Part shown: positions 25,812 through 36,110 of the stretch, one piece after another
Layout: every line of letters starts with the position of its first letter
Numbering within the stretch: position 1 is the first letter of the stretch
From: Callaeas wilsoni
Taxonomy: Eukaryota > Chordata > Aves > Passeriformes > Callaeidae
DNA: 64,000 bases
Reading direction: 5' to 3'
NCBI GenBank assembly: GCA_013398955.1
Contig: VWPU01011449.1
Coordinates: 279,820-343,819, forward strand
Position numbers and translations under genes: made by a program
Notes under the pieces: model-generated
Database searches by the model: none
What the model saw: only the letters and a program-made list of their open reading frames with translations
Told to the model about the DNA's origin: nothing

Positions 25812-27680
25812 GGGTCAGAGCTTGCAGTACACTGGGATTTAGGTGGGTGACAAAGAATTAAAGTGAGTAACAATGAAAAATAGTGGGAGAAGGAAGGCTT
25901 GGTCAGTGTTAGATTAATTCCTTTGACAAGTGTGTTTTCTGTATCTTCAACTTCATAGTGAACCATTTTTTTGCAATTAACATTCTATAATATGAGGAAT
26001 TCCCAGACCATGGGTGGTAGAAATAAATTTTGATAAAATGCATATTTGACCTTAAAATCAGAAGCAATTAAGAGGGCAACTACTTTATTACACAGGAGCT
26101 TACATATTTAATACTCCAACTGTAAATAAACCCAATTAAGGAATTATAATCTATTTTTGGCTTTATTCTGAGTTTCTAGAGATATTATAATATACACTTC
26201 TTTAAGAGTAGAAATGTAAGATTTTAAGGGCGACTTTATATCTTGTTATCAGTCTTTAATGACTTGACTGCAATGTATTTAATGCTAAATAAAATGGATC
26301 CTTCTAGCAGTTTATTTATTGGATGCAGATTGAAAATTATCTCAAAAGAATGATGCTGGCTGATGTAGTGGATAGCATGACTCTGACCCTAATAACTGCC
26401 ATTATATATTATGCACCAGCACCTACACCTGACAACAAAAATAATTTCTTTCTTAACTCATTTTTATTATTACCCAGGTTTTCATCTCCTGATGTTCACT
26501 CACCCTAACCCAACCTGATCCAGCTGCTCAACATCTGAGTTACCTGCATCTTGTTAACTGGCAACTCAGTTCGCCTCTGCTGGGGTCTGAGACTGAAACA
26601 CTAATGACAAGATGAAAGACTCACCCATGTATCTATTTCTGTATTGAAAGATAAATAAATAATAAATCTGAAGGAAACTACTCATAGATAAAATTACAGA
26701 ACTATTGATACAATTGGGACCTTACCTGAGGGCAAAAACAGTGATAACATGTATTTTGTTCCTATGAAGATCTTTGGGATGTGAATGGAAGGATCTTTGC
26801 CAGCAGCTGGAATGGGGCTACATCCTCAAATATTTGTCCATTTAGGTGCCAGAAAAAGGGGAGCCTGGAACCTAGGGGCATCTGTGGGGCTGACAGGTGG
26901 TCTGAGCCCAGCTCCTGGGTGGGACCACATCACAGGTAAGTCTGTATGTAGATGCATTTGTCTCTGACACACCTTCATCCTGATGAGACACGTCAAGGAA
27001 CGGAATGAGGCTGTTGGTGTTGTTTGTGTTGGTGTGAGCGCTGAGTGTTGCCTGTCTGCCCCGTCATGAGCGTGTTGGCATGTGTGCCTAGAGGGAGTAC
27101 ACACTCAGCTTGATTCTTGGAGCTGGGAACAGGGAGTTGTCACAGCCTCACATCTGTTGGGCTTCCAGATTTTGCAACTGTTAATATTAAAGATCTGACT
27201 CATCCAGAGCTACAAAATAGACTCTAAAAAAGTATGTAGTATGATATCAAAACTGTATTCCATTATCTATTCACTAGAGGTTTTTTTCTTCCTCATAACA
27301 TGTAAGTTTGTGATCTGGGTGGTTCAGTTACTTTTTAGTTAATTAGAAATAGAGAAATTTCTATACAAATTAACTATAGAAAACAGATGTTGATAGTTCT
27401 TGGAATCCTGCATCCTTCATTACAGAAGTTTCATTCTTCATAATAAGCCATAAGCTTTCTGCTGAGTTTGCAAGGCCTCAGGACTGAAATTTGTTAGGTT
27501 TCTTCAGACTGAACCTTGGCCAAACTTCTTGAGGTTTTCTTTACTTGGTTTATCTGTGACTGCAATTTCACAGCAGGCTTCTCTCTATATGTAATTTGAA
27601 ATACTTTTCTTTATCTTTGTATGGTATGACTATACTTATTTTAACAGAAAAACCAATCCATTAATCCATGTAAAATGAAA
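25812..27680. other. Unique DNA with a GC-richer patch at about 26780-27110
   Basis: No gene or named repeat. The GC-richer patch has several CpGs and overlapping short frames on both strands (60 and 92 codons), but no motif. A GT-AG-like pair or LTR ends cannot be argued from sequence alone. It could be an old element I do not recognise or a former exon. Confidence 0.45.
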
Positions 27681-27826
27681 TATTTCAAGACGAGGTTAGA
27701 TGGGATTTTGAGCAACCAGGTCTAGTGGAAGGTGTCTCTGTCCATTGCAGGAGGATTGGAACTAGATGATCTTTAAGGTCCCTTCCAACTGAAACCATTC
27801 TGTGATCCTATGATCCCATGATTCTG
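27681..27826 (+). mobile_element. CR1 LINE 3' end
   Basis: Starts in the tail-proximal segment (TTTCAAGACGAGGTTAGATG) and runs through AGGTCTAGTGGAAGGTGTCT and GGAACTAGATGATCTTTAAG. It ends with three degenerate ATTCTATG-type octamers (GATCCTATGATCCCATGATT). About 145 bp of 3' UTR remain. It is 5'-truncated and non-coding. Confidence 0.95.
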
Positions 27827-28436
27827 TTCTACAGCTCTTAGACAGTGATGTAGTACAGATAAGTAAAAGACTGATAGGACAGCAGAGTCCTTGAGACGGG
27901 CAGACACAAGTCTTAGCACAGAAGAGCACAGGCAGGGGATGACGAGTGGGGCACAGGCTGGCATTAGAGGCAGCTCACCCATGGACAGCTAAAGAAATAC
28001 AGATCTGGAGCTGGACAAAACTGGGCTTAAGGGTAACAGAGACAAAGAAGTTGTATCTGACACAGGCAGCATACATAAATATTTGGGTGTAATGTGGAGC
28101 TGCAGATGAAGGGGTAGGTGTAAAAGCAAATTAGCTAAACCTGACCTTGGGCACCAGACAGTTACTAGGGCAAGGAAAGGAAAACCATCAGCACAAACAC
28201 TGGTGGTCTCCAGATGCTATTTGCTGGAACACCTTCCCAAACCAGTAGAATGAAACTGCTAAACTGGGACCCAGAAGAGCAGGGGAAGGGCGAGCATACC
28301 AGGACAAGGGATAGAGAAAGAGAAATCTGTTTATTACAGTTTTAACTGCATAATCCCTTTTTTTTTCTCTATTTTTTTTAGATTTCAATAGGTAACAACT
28401 CCTGGATTTGACTGTTGGAATTTCACTTATATGAGC
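27827..28436. other. Unique DNA between CR1 and an AT repeat
   Basis: A somewhat GC-richer stretch (27830-28320) with 66- and 69-codon minus-strand frames that I cannot assign. A T-rich run follows at about 28359-28380. Confidence 0.45.
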
Positions 28437-28529
28437 AATAAATTCTTATATTTGTTTATATATATATTTTTTTATTTATTTATTTCTATATTTATGTATT
28501 TTATATATATATATTTATACACACACAAA
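28437..28529. repeat. AT-rich low-complexity block with (TA)n and TTTA units
   Basis: Consists almost entirely of A and T, with TATATATA runs at about 28460 and 28502, TTTATTTATTTATTT between them, and a short CACACACA at the right edge. It is likely polymorphic in length. Confidence 0.85.
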
Positions 28530-28799
28530 GTGAGCTTACTCTTTTCCTATAAATATGATTTTGAGTGAAACATTTTAATGTGAAATTTATTGAAATTACT
28601 GAATTATATTGGCCGGAATGAAACCCGTATTGTGCCCAAATCAATAACGCATGATTTCCAAAAAACTGAACCAAAGAATAAAAGAAAATTAATCTTTTAA
28701 AAGCCCCACCAGACAAATAATAGTAACTACAGAAGCACTTTAAGAGCAATAATTCTCATGCAGAGCATCATTGATTTAAATCACAAATAAGTTGCAGGG

Positions 28800-29185
28800 G
28801 AAGTGGAACCTGAATCCATCCCACTCCTGCAAATCTAATGCCAGGGTCAACAATATATGCCCAGAGCCTGGGGAGGGATCACAAATCAGCAGGAGAGCAC
28901 CTGAAAGGCAGCACAAAGGCATTCCAGCCACTCCAACCAGTAGCTTGGCTTCATCAGGATCCCAGCGTGAATGCCTTTGTGTTAACTCGGGCATCACGGG
29001 GAATAAACAGGAGGAACTAGAGACATGTGCATGTATGCAAGGCTAAGACTAGGGAAAATGTGGGCTCTCCTTGGAAGGAAATGGGAGACCTGATTACCTG
29101 GAATTTGCAGAAGGCTGAGGTACTCAGAGACTTATTTGACTTGGTTTTCTGGCGAGTGCTTTAGCCACACTACCCAAAATAACTG
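28800..29185 (+). mobile_element. CR1 LINE 5'/ORF2-start fragment with endonuclease deleted
   Basis: At 28825-29043 the plus strand matches the region just before and at the start of CR1 ORF2. The encoded text SGITGNKQEELETCACMQG is the decayed form of the N-terminal 'NKQEELE' block that precedes the endonuclease. At about 29045-29050 the match jumps directly to the segment after the endonuclease. In the frame NVG...GDLITWNLQKAEVLRDLFDLVF it resembles the CR1 linker with 'GDLVTWD..KAEVLNDFF'. Nearly the whole endonuclease domain is therefore missing. Stops and a frameshift near 29160 show that it is dead, and no reverse transcriptase or 3' tail follows. This is atypical because most CR1 copies keep the 3' end instead. 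Confidence 0.85.
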
Positions 29186-29823
29186 TTGGTAATAGTAGAT
29201 TTAAGTCACCACTACTTGTTTGAAATGTCGATTTTAATCATATGCACACTCTTCATCTACTGTAATACAAAGTATAAATGTCAAAATGAAACAAAGACGA
29301 CAGTGATAATTCTTTAATATATTGCAACTCATATTTCAGTTCATTAAGGGCATGCCAAAAGAAGTTATTCATGCTCAAATGAAGGTTGGTAACATTTTCT
29401 GAAAAGAAGAACTTGCTTCATTGAATGTCGCTGCTTGATTGCTTGTCGCCATCTGATCATGTCCTTAATAATTTTACCACTTAGCAGGTCTCCATGTAAG
29501 TGGCAGCAACTGGTTTGCTCCTCTCGAAACAGCTCACCTATTGAATTTCAGTCAAGAATTTGTGTTTGCACGTGCATGTGTGTGTGAGGACATGGTCTGA
29601 AGAAGGAAGCGATTTAGGGACTTGGCTGATTTGTCAGTGCAAACACAGGCACTTGTGCCACTCAAAATGCTCCTTCTTCCAGCTATCCCTTAAGCCATGT
29701 GTAATGGGCCTTCCCTAAATCCTACTTTTTGTCTGCCAACCCATGTGAATGCCTCAGAAACAACGGGATAACTCTTAGCATGCCTAAAAATGTCAATACA
29801 TACTTTGTTTAGGCACCTGAATT

Positions 29824-29848
29824 ATTCCCACGTGGTCTAAGTGGGAAT
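29824..29848. promoter_or_regulatory. Inverted RBPJ-like cores flanking a CACGTG E-box
   Basis: ATTCCCAC (29824-29831) and GTGGGAAT (29841-29848) are perfect reverse complements separated by nine bases. GTGGGAA is the consensus core of the Notch effector RBPJ (CSL). CACGTG at 29829-29834 overlaps the left core. The two cores point away from each other, unlike the head-to-head Notch paired site with 15-17 bases between cores. A TEAD-like GGAATG also sits at the right edge. Function is only inferred. Confidence 0.3.
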
Positions 29849-30592
29849 GAATGACAACTAATACTGTCAGAGCAAAGCTTTTGGAAAGTTATTTTAAGAG
29901 CTGAATCCTAATTGAGTTCTTAGCTAAAACTATGCTTTAGGACAAATACCAGTAAAAACACCAAAATTATGTCAATAACACCAAGAACATACCTTGGAAT
30001 TCTCAAAGAACTATTTTCAGGATGCTTTTCTTTATGAGATACTTCAGGTTCTTTTCGGAATGTCAGTGCATTGCCCTGAGTCATAACTCCTTTCTATCTT
30101 TTTTTCTTGAAAGTCTTTCAAACAAGCAACAGTTCCTTTCCCTTCTTTCTTTATTTCCAGTAGTACATTTAAATATATTTTCCAAGGTTGTTAACTGCCT
30201 CTTTGCTTTCAGAGGCCTATTAATAAAATTTTGCTATTGAACTTGCCATTGTTCAAAAGTGGCTTCTGCCATAGCATCTTAGACAACAAAACTGAAACAG
30301 AAAACTCACATCAGACATGGCCACCGACCAGTAGGAGAAATCTGTGTGCCATGAGCTTATTGGATGCTCTTTACCAGGTAGCTTTTACTGTACTGGGTGA
30401 TGTCAGTATCAACATTTCATAGTTTGTATGCAGATGGTCAGATGAATATAAATTGGTTTTTATAGCCCTCTACTGCAAGCTGAAAAGACTGACCCTAGAT
30501 GTGGACTGCAAAATCGAAATTTCTGAATGAGTGCCTATTCCTGCTGTAGTGTGAGACAAGGGTTAAACAGATATGAGATGAAAGCATTGTGT

Positions 30593-30628
30593 CTTTTTTT
30601 TTTGTATTATTATTATTATTATTATTGT
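30593..30628 (+). repeat. T run plus (ATT)n microsatellite
   Basis: Eleven T residues are followed, after a G, by about seven TAT/ATT units ending in ATTGTTACT. A simple trinucleotide repeat, probably length-variable. Confidence 0.92.
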
Positions 30629-31001
30629 TACTATCATACCTACTCTAACAATACTTCAAAGTATCCCGGAAAAATCAAGACTCAGCTTTATACTGATCTA
30701 CATACGCAAAATAAAAATTAAGTTTCCAAACCGTATCCTTGAATAAGCTAAGAGGGAAAAGTGAGTGTTAAATTTAAAAAAAATTATGAATTCCCTTTAT
30801 ATTCTGCAGTCAGCAACAAAGAATCTCGGAGCTTAGGATGTGAAAGAAAAGTAGAAAAATATATGTGGCATGATTGGAAAATGAACACAGTTCTACCAGG
30901 CCTGCATAAAGATGAGATAAACCTCATATCCATTACATCAGCCAATACTGATTAAAAGTATTTATACTAAAATGATTTTATTCTATTTTATTTTGTTTTC
31001 C

Positions 31002-31457
31002 TAGAATCATAGAATGGTTTGGGTTGGAAGGGAACTTAAAGATCACCTAGTTCCAACTCCTTCTGCCATGGGTGACAAACCATACACTAGACCAGGTTAC
31101 CCAAAGAGCCTTCCAGCTTGCTCCTGGACACGTCCTGAGACAGGGACTCCACGACTTCTCTGGGCAGCCTGTGCCAGTGACTCACCACCCTCACAGCAAA
31201 GAATTTCTTCCAAATATCTAATCTAAATCTACCCCCCTCCAGCTTAATGCCATTTCCCCTTGTCCTATCACTACGTATCCTCGTGAACAGTCCTTCTCCA
31301 GCTGTCTTGTAGCCCCGTTTAGGTACTGGAAGATTCTCTAATATTTTCCAGGATCCTTCTCTCCTCCAGCCTGAACAATTCCAGCTGTCTCAGCCTGTCT
31401 TCATAGGAGAGGTGTTCCATCCCTATGATCAACTTAATGGCCTCCTCTGGACTCTAT
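31002..31457 (-). mobile_element. CR1 LINE, 3' UTR and C-terminal ORF2
   Basis: On the plus strand it begins TAGAATCATAGAATGGTTTG and GGTTGGAAGGGAACTTAAAG. It continues through the AATTTCTTCCAAATATCTAA and CTTGTCCTATCACTACG segments, then CAGCCTGTCTTCATAGGAG. It ends in the segment encoding the region just before 'LLERVQRRATKM' of ORF2, at about GCCTCCTCTGGACTC. It is 5'-truncated with indels. Short open frames inside it are only shadows of the repeat. Confidence 0.96.
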
Positions 31458-31792
31458 ATATGTAGGAAATAGTTGCTCAGGAAATCTTAGTGTAATCTCT
31501 ATTTCATTCCAAAACAGGAAAGCGGTTGCTATTTTGATTATCTGTCCTAGAAATTCAAGTAAAACTTTTGATTGATCTGTCAAGACAGCCTAAAGAGCCT
31601 TGTGAGTGTGTTTGCTTCTTCCTAAATATCATAGCACATCTGGATGGGCCAAATTCCCTGGTGGTGCTGGCAACCTCATTTTTCCTGAAATCAATTAACC
31701 TGTTTTCATACATATCAACTGGGAATGTGAAAATCACTCCTTCTAAGAGTACAGTTTTGAGAACAGCAGCATCAGCTGAAATAGATAGATTA

Positions 31793-31826
31793 TGTATTTT
31801 AAATAAGTGTTCTTATTTAAAATATA
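31793..31826. repeat. 15-bp hairpin with 4-nt loop
   Basis: The arms 31793-31807 and 31812-31826 pair over 15 positions, with one G-T mismatch as DNA (a wobble pair in RNA), around a TGTT loop. The inner ten pairs, TTTAAATAAG with CTTATTTAAA, are perfect. The sequence is AT-rich, so extrusion as a cruciform is plausible but weak. Confidence 0.85.
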
Positions 31827-31920
31827 AGTATTGAGAGCATATATTTGCTGATCAAATTTAAAAAAACCAATTATTACATTTTAGTCTCATCACACAACTC
31901 CTTTAACCAGCAACAGGTAA

Positions 31921-31952
31921 GAGTCCATATTGGATATGAGTCCATATGGATA
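31921..31952. repeat. Imperfect two-copy duplication of a 16-17-bp unit
   Basis: GAGTCCATATTGGATAT is followed at once by GAGTCCATATGGATAT, which lacks one T. The second copy contains the palindrome TCCATATGGA. Confidence 0.9.
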
Positions 31953-32107
31953 TAAAAGATATTTTTAAAAGCTCTTCATTGTGACTCAATATATTTCAAG
32001 AAAATTTCATATGTGACTTGTAAAGTCATTACTTCAATCTATGCAAAAAGCTCAGAGTATTGGGGGTTTTTTTCCAATGGTTTTTAGGCCAATTTTGCTT
32101 TTGGCAA

Positions 32108-32134
32108 GGGGCTAGGGGGGCAGGGAGGAGGGGG
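32108..32134 (+). other. Canonical G-quadruplex motif
   Basis: Four G runs of 4, 6, 3 and 5 bases (32108-32111, 32115-32120, 32123-32125, 32130-32134) are separated by loops CTA, CA and AGGA. This meets the usual G3+N1-7 rule on the plus strand. It is isolated within AT-rich DNA. Formation in cells is not shown by sequence. Confidence 0.8.
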
Positions 32135-34093
32135 AATTTCTTATCTTTAAAAGAAATGAACAAAGGTAGATAGAAAAAGGGTGACAAATGCTTTAAATCG
32201 CGGGAAAGCTGGCTTGGAGACATGATGTCCCTTGCATCAAGCACAAGCTAAGTGGTTTCAAATCAGTCACCATGACCACGAGAGAGAGCCTGGAGTCAAG
32301 TAGGGGAAGCAGGAATTATATGGTGAGAAAAGTGTCCCAAAAGCACTTGAAAATGATGTAAATTAATGCTGAAAGCTTCGGTAATAACCCAGGCCAACAC
32401 GTCCTTTCACTCAGCTTCTCAGAAGAGAGAGGAAGTTTTTGCATCACCAGGCTTTTTCCAATGTCACATTTAATAATGATGAGAAGGTGAAAAATTTACT
32501 GAAAATGCATAAATTGCATCTCAGCTGTGTAGAGGAATATGGACTCATTATGAATTTCATCCTGCTAGGACCACATCAGTGTAAATTGTGCAAAATGCTG
32601 AAATTAACTGCAATTGTTTGGCCTGATCTTTAAAGCCTCTGAATGCTTCAGAAGAAATCCTGAACAGTTTTAATCAGCACTAACTCTGAAATACATGCAT
32701 ATAGAGGAAGGGGGAAAAGCAGCATCTTCCCCCTGGTCACAACACAGTCTCAGGCAGAGATACCTGAATGGCTTCTGAACTAGCTCAGCCAGAAGAAGCA
32801 ATAGGATATTGATGTGATACCTCACCCAGTGAAATTAGAGCCTATAAAAGTGTTTTGGGACATGGGATCATTTAGTTTAGCTAAACTGCCTCTGGTATCC
32901 CAGCTAGAAAAAGAGAAAAATTTATATTTGGACTAACAATAGTTTTCAGTGCTTCAATTATCTCAGTCTTCAGACAGCCAAGTACACATTCTCTATCAAA
33001 CTGTACATTAAGTACTTTAAGTTGTGTCAACCCTTTTTCTGGTTCGAGTGTACTGCCTATGTCTAGTTCCTACAGCATATTATGTATAGATAGCTCTAGA
33101 CTGAAAGAAAATTTACATTTTTTCCAAGTATTTTTCTAATACAATAAAACTTGAGAAAAACAGAAAATTTCTGTGAAAAAAAACTTAACATATTCAAAAA
33201 CCCTAAAAGATTTTCTCAGCATAGCCTCAGTAAAAAAACAGGTTTGGGTGTGCCTATGGTTTTTAGTCTGACATGAAACATAGGGCAATGTGAAAGACTT
33301 TCCCTAAAATCTAAGTGAAAAATCTAATATCAAGGTATTATATATTATCATCAATGGGCATAGTTCATAAAAAGCTAATAAGAATGTTCTAAAAGTGGGA
33401 ATAAATTTTTCTACCCTTGATTAAACATCAGAAATCAGTATTGTTAAAACACTTCATTCTCTTTATAAATGAAAATTTTAAAAAATTGTATAATGGAAAA
33501 CCAGATTTTTAAAGTAAGGTATTTGGTTTTCTTGTTTTCCTATAACAGCTGGAGTTGAGCCTGGCATTGAGGAGTTTATCTGGGGAAAGTCGCTGCTGAA
33601 CCAAAACTGGGAAATCCAGCAAGGACAAAAGAGTATTGATCACAGCGGTGTGGGAGCAGATAAAACACAAAACTCATAGACAACAGTTACTGGTGGCGGG
33701 TGAGGCCAGTAAAATCAGAAACCAGTGAGGCTGGTACAAAACTGGGTCTTAAAAAAATCTCAAAATGTCAAAAATTAGGTTCTCCACTCATGAAGAACTG
33801 ATTAACATGCTTACGAATTAGACTTTTCTGAGGCTGGGCAAGAAATTCAGAGACAGTGAAATTGAAGCAGGGTGAAGTTACAGAATGAGAGTGTTCAAAA
33901 ACAAAATTTATGCAGCAACCCTAAGTAACAGAAAAAATATTCATGCTGTTGTCAATGGAGCCCTCAAAAGGGGCTCAGGTTCCTCACACAGGTTTCTGCA
34001 GATTGTGAAGTAAAGTGTATTCACATCCACTTACTTCAGTACTGCTCCATATATTAATATGCTACTAACATAGCAAATTGTCATTTCCCTTGT

Positions 34094-34205
34094 GCAACAA
34101 GAGAGCAGAAACAATGAATTTAATCACCCAAATTTGCACCAATAACCATATACAGACTGCTGGTCTCTTAATGACAAGACCAATGCCTTAACCACTTTTC
34201 TTCCC
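34094..34205 (-). mobile_element. tRNA-derived SINE-like relic (MIR-type or similar)
   Basis: On the minus strand, starting near 34200, the text reads AAAAGTGGTTAAGGCATTGG, like an RNA polymerase III A-box and D-arm (AGTGGTTAAGGC). A 6-bp stem follows, TGGTCT with AGACCA, at the place of the anticodon arm. A very decayed B-box-like stretch (TATGGTTATTGG) follows at the expected spacing. This order is that of a tRNA(Ser/Leu)-like head as found in MIR and other ancient amniote SINEs. It cannot be a working tRNA gene: the acceptor stem is absent and the anticodon loop has ten bases. The extent of the body is uncertain. Confidence 0.45.
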
Positions 34206-35742
34206 TCATTTCAATTTCCCCATATGCCACACTTTATGACCGTAACCATTCCTTCACTTATGTGTATCATCATTTAACAATACATCATTTAAAATACTTG
34301 CCTCACAAAGGCCAACAGAGACAAACAGATTTCATAAATCATTAAATACTTTCATTGAAAATCACTTCAAACATGACTATTATTATTAGGTGTATTAATA
34401 ATAATTAGTAATGGCCATTAGACCAGACATTTGTAGTGCTCATGATTCTTTTCACTAAAAAGCATCTGTCTTTTGAAGAACAACTGTTGGAAGTTAATTG
34501 TCAGGTGGGCTTAATGATGCACATTTATACTGAGGTTATAATGGAATATAAAGTGCAGTTCCCCAAGATGCTAAATTGCAAAATCTTAAAATGCTACCCT
34601 TAAAACTTGTATTTCTAAGAGAAGTTTAAGACAGTAAAAATAAGTGCCTAATAATTGATAAGCATATACATTTAGGGGTGTTGTTTTGGTTTCTGGGCAC
34701 CTGTAGGAATGCATTGTTCTTTAAAACCAAATCAGCACTGTGTAACAAATAAAGCTTGGGTATTAGATTAATTCTAAGAGGTGTCCTTAGAGATTTTTCT
34801 CCTGAAACATGGGCATAGAGCACTGGACAGTAGTATAATTACCCAGAGGGATTAGAATGCAATTGTCCTAAGGAACAGGACTTGCTTTTTAAATACAATT
34901 TCCTCTGTCCAAATAAGTTCTAATTTTGCATTACAGCAAGTAAACTTCTCCTTTAAACACCATCAATAAAACTTCCAGCTGACCTTTTCATGCCTTCTAT
35001 AAAGAAGCTAAATGTTACTCACTTTTCACATTCAATATAAACTATTACTGTGTTCTAGTTCAATGCATATCTGTGTCATCATGGGGGAAAGTCACTCTGC
35101 ACTATGTGTTAATCCTTCCCTTAAAGTTAATTTCCAAACTTTTGTGTTGCTTAGTGTGTCACCTTGGTTTATTCATGTGCTGCATACGGTGTGTGATAAA
35201 GAAATCTGAAGTTCATCTGGAGGTCTTCAGGTGTTTGGGTCTTCAGATCTATTTGTCACAGATCTTCCATTTTTAAAAACTGACTGAAAGCTACCAGAGG
35301 TTGTTCATCATTTTGCCTAATGCCAGACAGAATGGCATTGAGTTTCAAAAAATTTGGTGTTTATTCTGGCCAAAACTTCAATTGGTATAAAGTGATACAG
35401 TAGTACTGTCTTCAGTAAATCTATAGCCCCAGCTAAGAATAACTGGACTTCTACGATGTATCTCTGAATAATGGTTCTGGTCAATATTTTCAGTGACTGG
35501 AGACAAGTTATGAAGTTTGAAACTTCCTTGATTAATCCCACAAATTGATTTTCTTTGGATGAAACTTTCTATTTGCTTCCTGAGATCTTAGTAACTAACA
35601 CCTTACGTGTGAGCATTTTCTAAGAGGCATAATACTCATGGATGTAAGAATATTGTTGAGGGGTTTAGGGTTTTTTTTTCTTTATTGTCCAAGCAGCCAA
35701 CCATAGCAACATATGGCTGAAGGCACAAAGACTTAAAAGCTA
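34206..35742. other. Unique AT-rich DNA, no gene recognised
   Basis: Short frames of 65-74 codons (34626-34823 minus, 35012-35276 plus, 35317-35541 minus) carry no motif. A T run near 35669-35680 precedes the CR1 fragment. Confidence 0.5.
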
Positions 35743-36110
35743 AATCATGGAGTCACAAAGTCATAGAACAGTTTGTGCTGCAAAGGACCCTTAAAGATCA
35801 TCTAGTTCAACCCCTCTCACGTGGTCAAGGACACGTTCTACCAGACCAGGTTGTTCAAAGCCCCACCCAGCCTGAACTTGAACACCTCCAGGGGTGAGGC
35901 ATCCACAGCTTCTCTGAGCAACCTGTGTCAGTGTCACACAGTCATTATCATAAAAAAATAATTTCTTCCTCATATCTGCCTTCTTTCACTTAAAAATTGT
36001 TGCCTTTTGTCCTGTCCCTACAAGTTCTGGTAAAAAGTCTCTCCCCACCTCTCTTACAAGCCCCCTTAGACATTGAAAGATATAATAAGGACTCCCTGGA
36101 GCCTCACAGG
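35743..36110 (-). mobile_element. CR1 LINE, 3' UTR and C-terminal ORF2
   Basis: The plus strand reads TCATAGAACAGTTTGTGCTG, GGACCCTTAAAGATCATCTA, CTACCAGACCAGGTTGTTCA and ACAGCTTCTCTGAGCAACCT, then the TTTTGTCCTGTCCCTACAAG and TCTCTCCCCACCTCTCTTAC segments. It fades at about GGACTCCCTGGAGCC, in the C-terminal ORF2 region. More diverged than the copy at 31002. Confidence 0.94.

Larger units (their letters stand above)
29186..31001. other. Unique AT-rich DNA, no gene recognised
   Basis: Contains the paired RBPJ-like site at 29824-29848 and the ATT microsatellite at 30593 (separate entries). Short frames of 60-72 codons at 30022-30955 carry no motif. Confidence 0.5.
31458..34093. other. Unique DNA with structure-forming sites, no gene recognised
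   Basis: Contains the hairpin at 31793, the imperfect duplication at 31921, the G-quadruplex motif at 32108 and the conserved-element candidate at 32430-32700. An 88-codon plus-strand frame (31568-31834) has no recognisable domain. The moderately GC-rich segment 33540-33740 is unassigned. Confidence 0.5.

Noticed and set aside
28792..29046. 84-codon plus-strand frame considered as a small gene
   Set aside because: The end of the frame matches the CR1 ORF2 start (NKQEELE block), so it belongs to the transposon fragment.
33036..33056. GGTTCGAGT-like B-box as a sign of a tRNA gene
   Set aside because: No A-box, acceptor stem or anticodon arm lies at the proper distance upstream.
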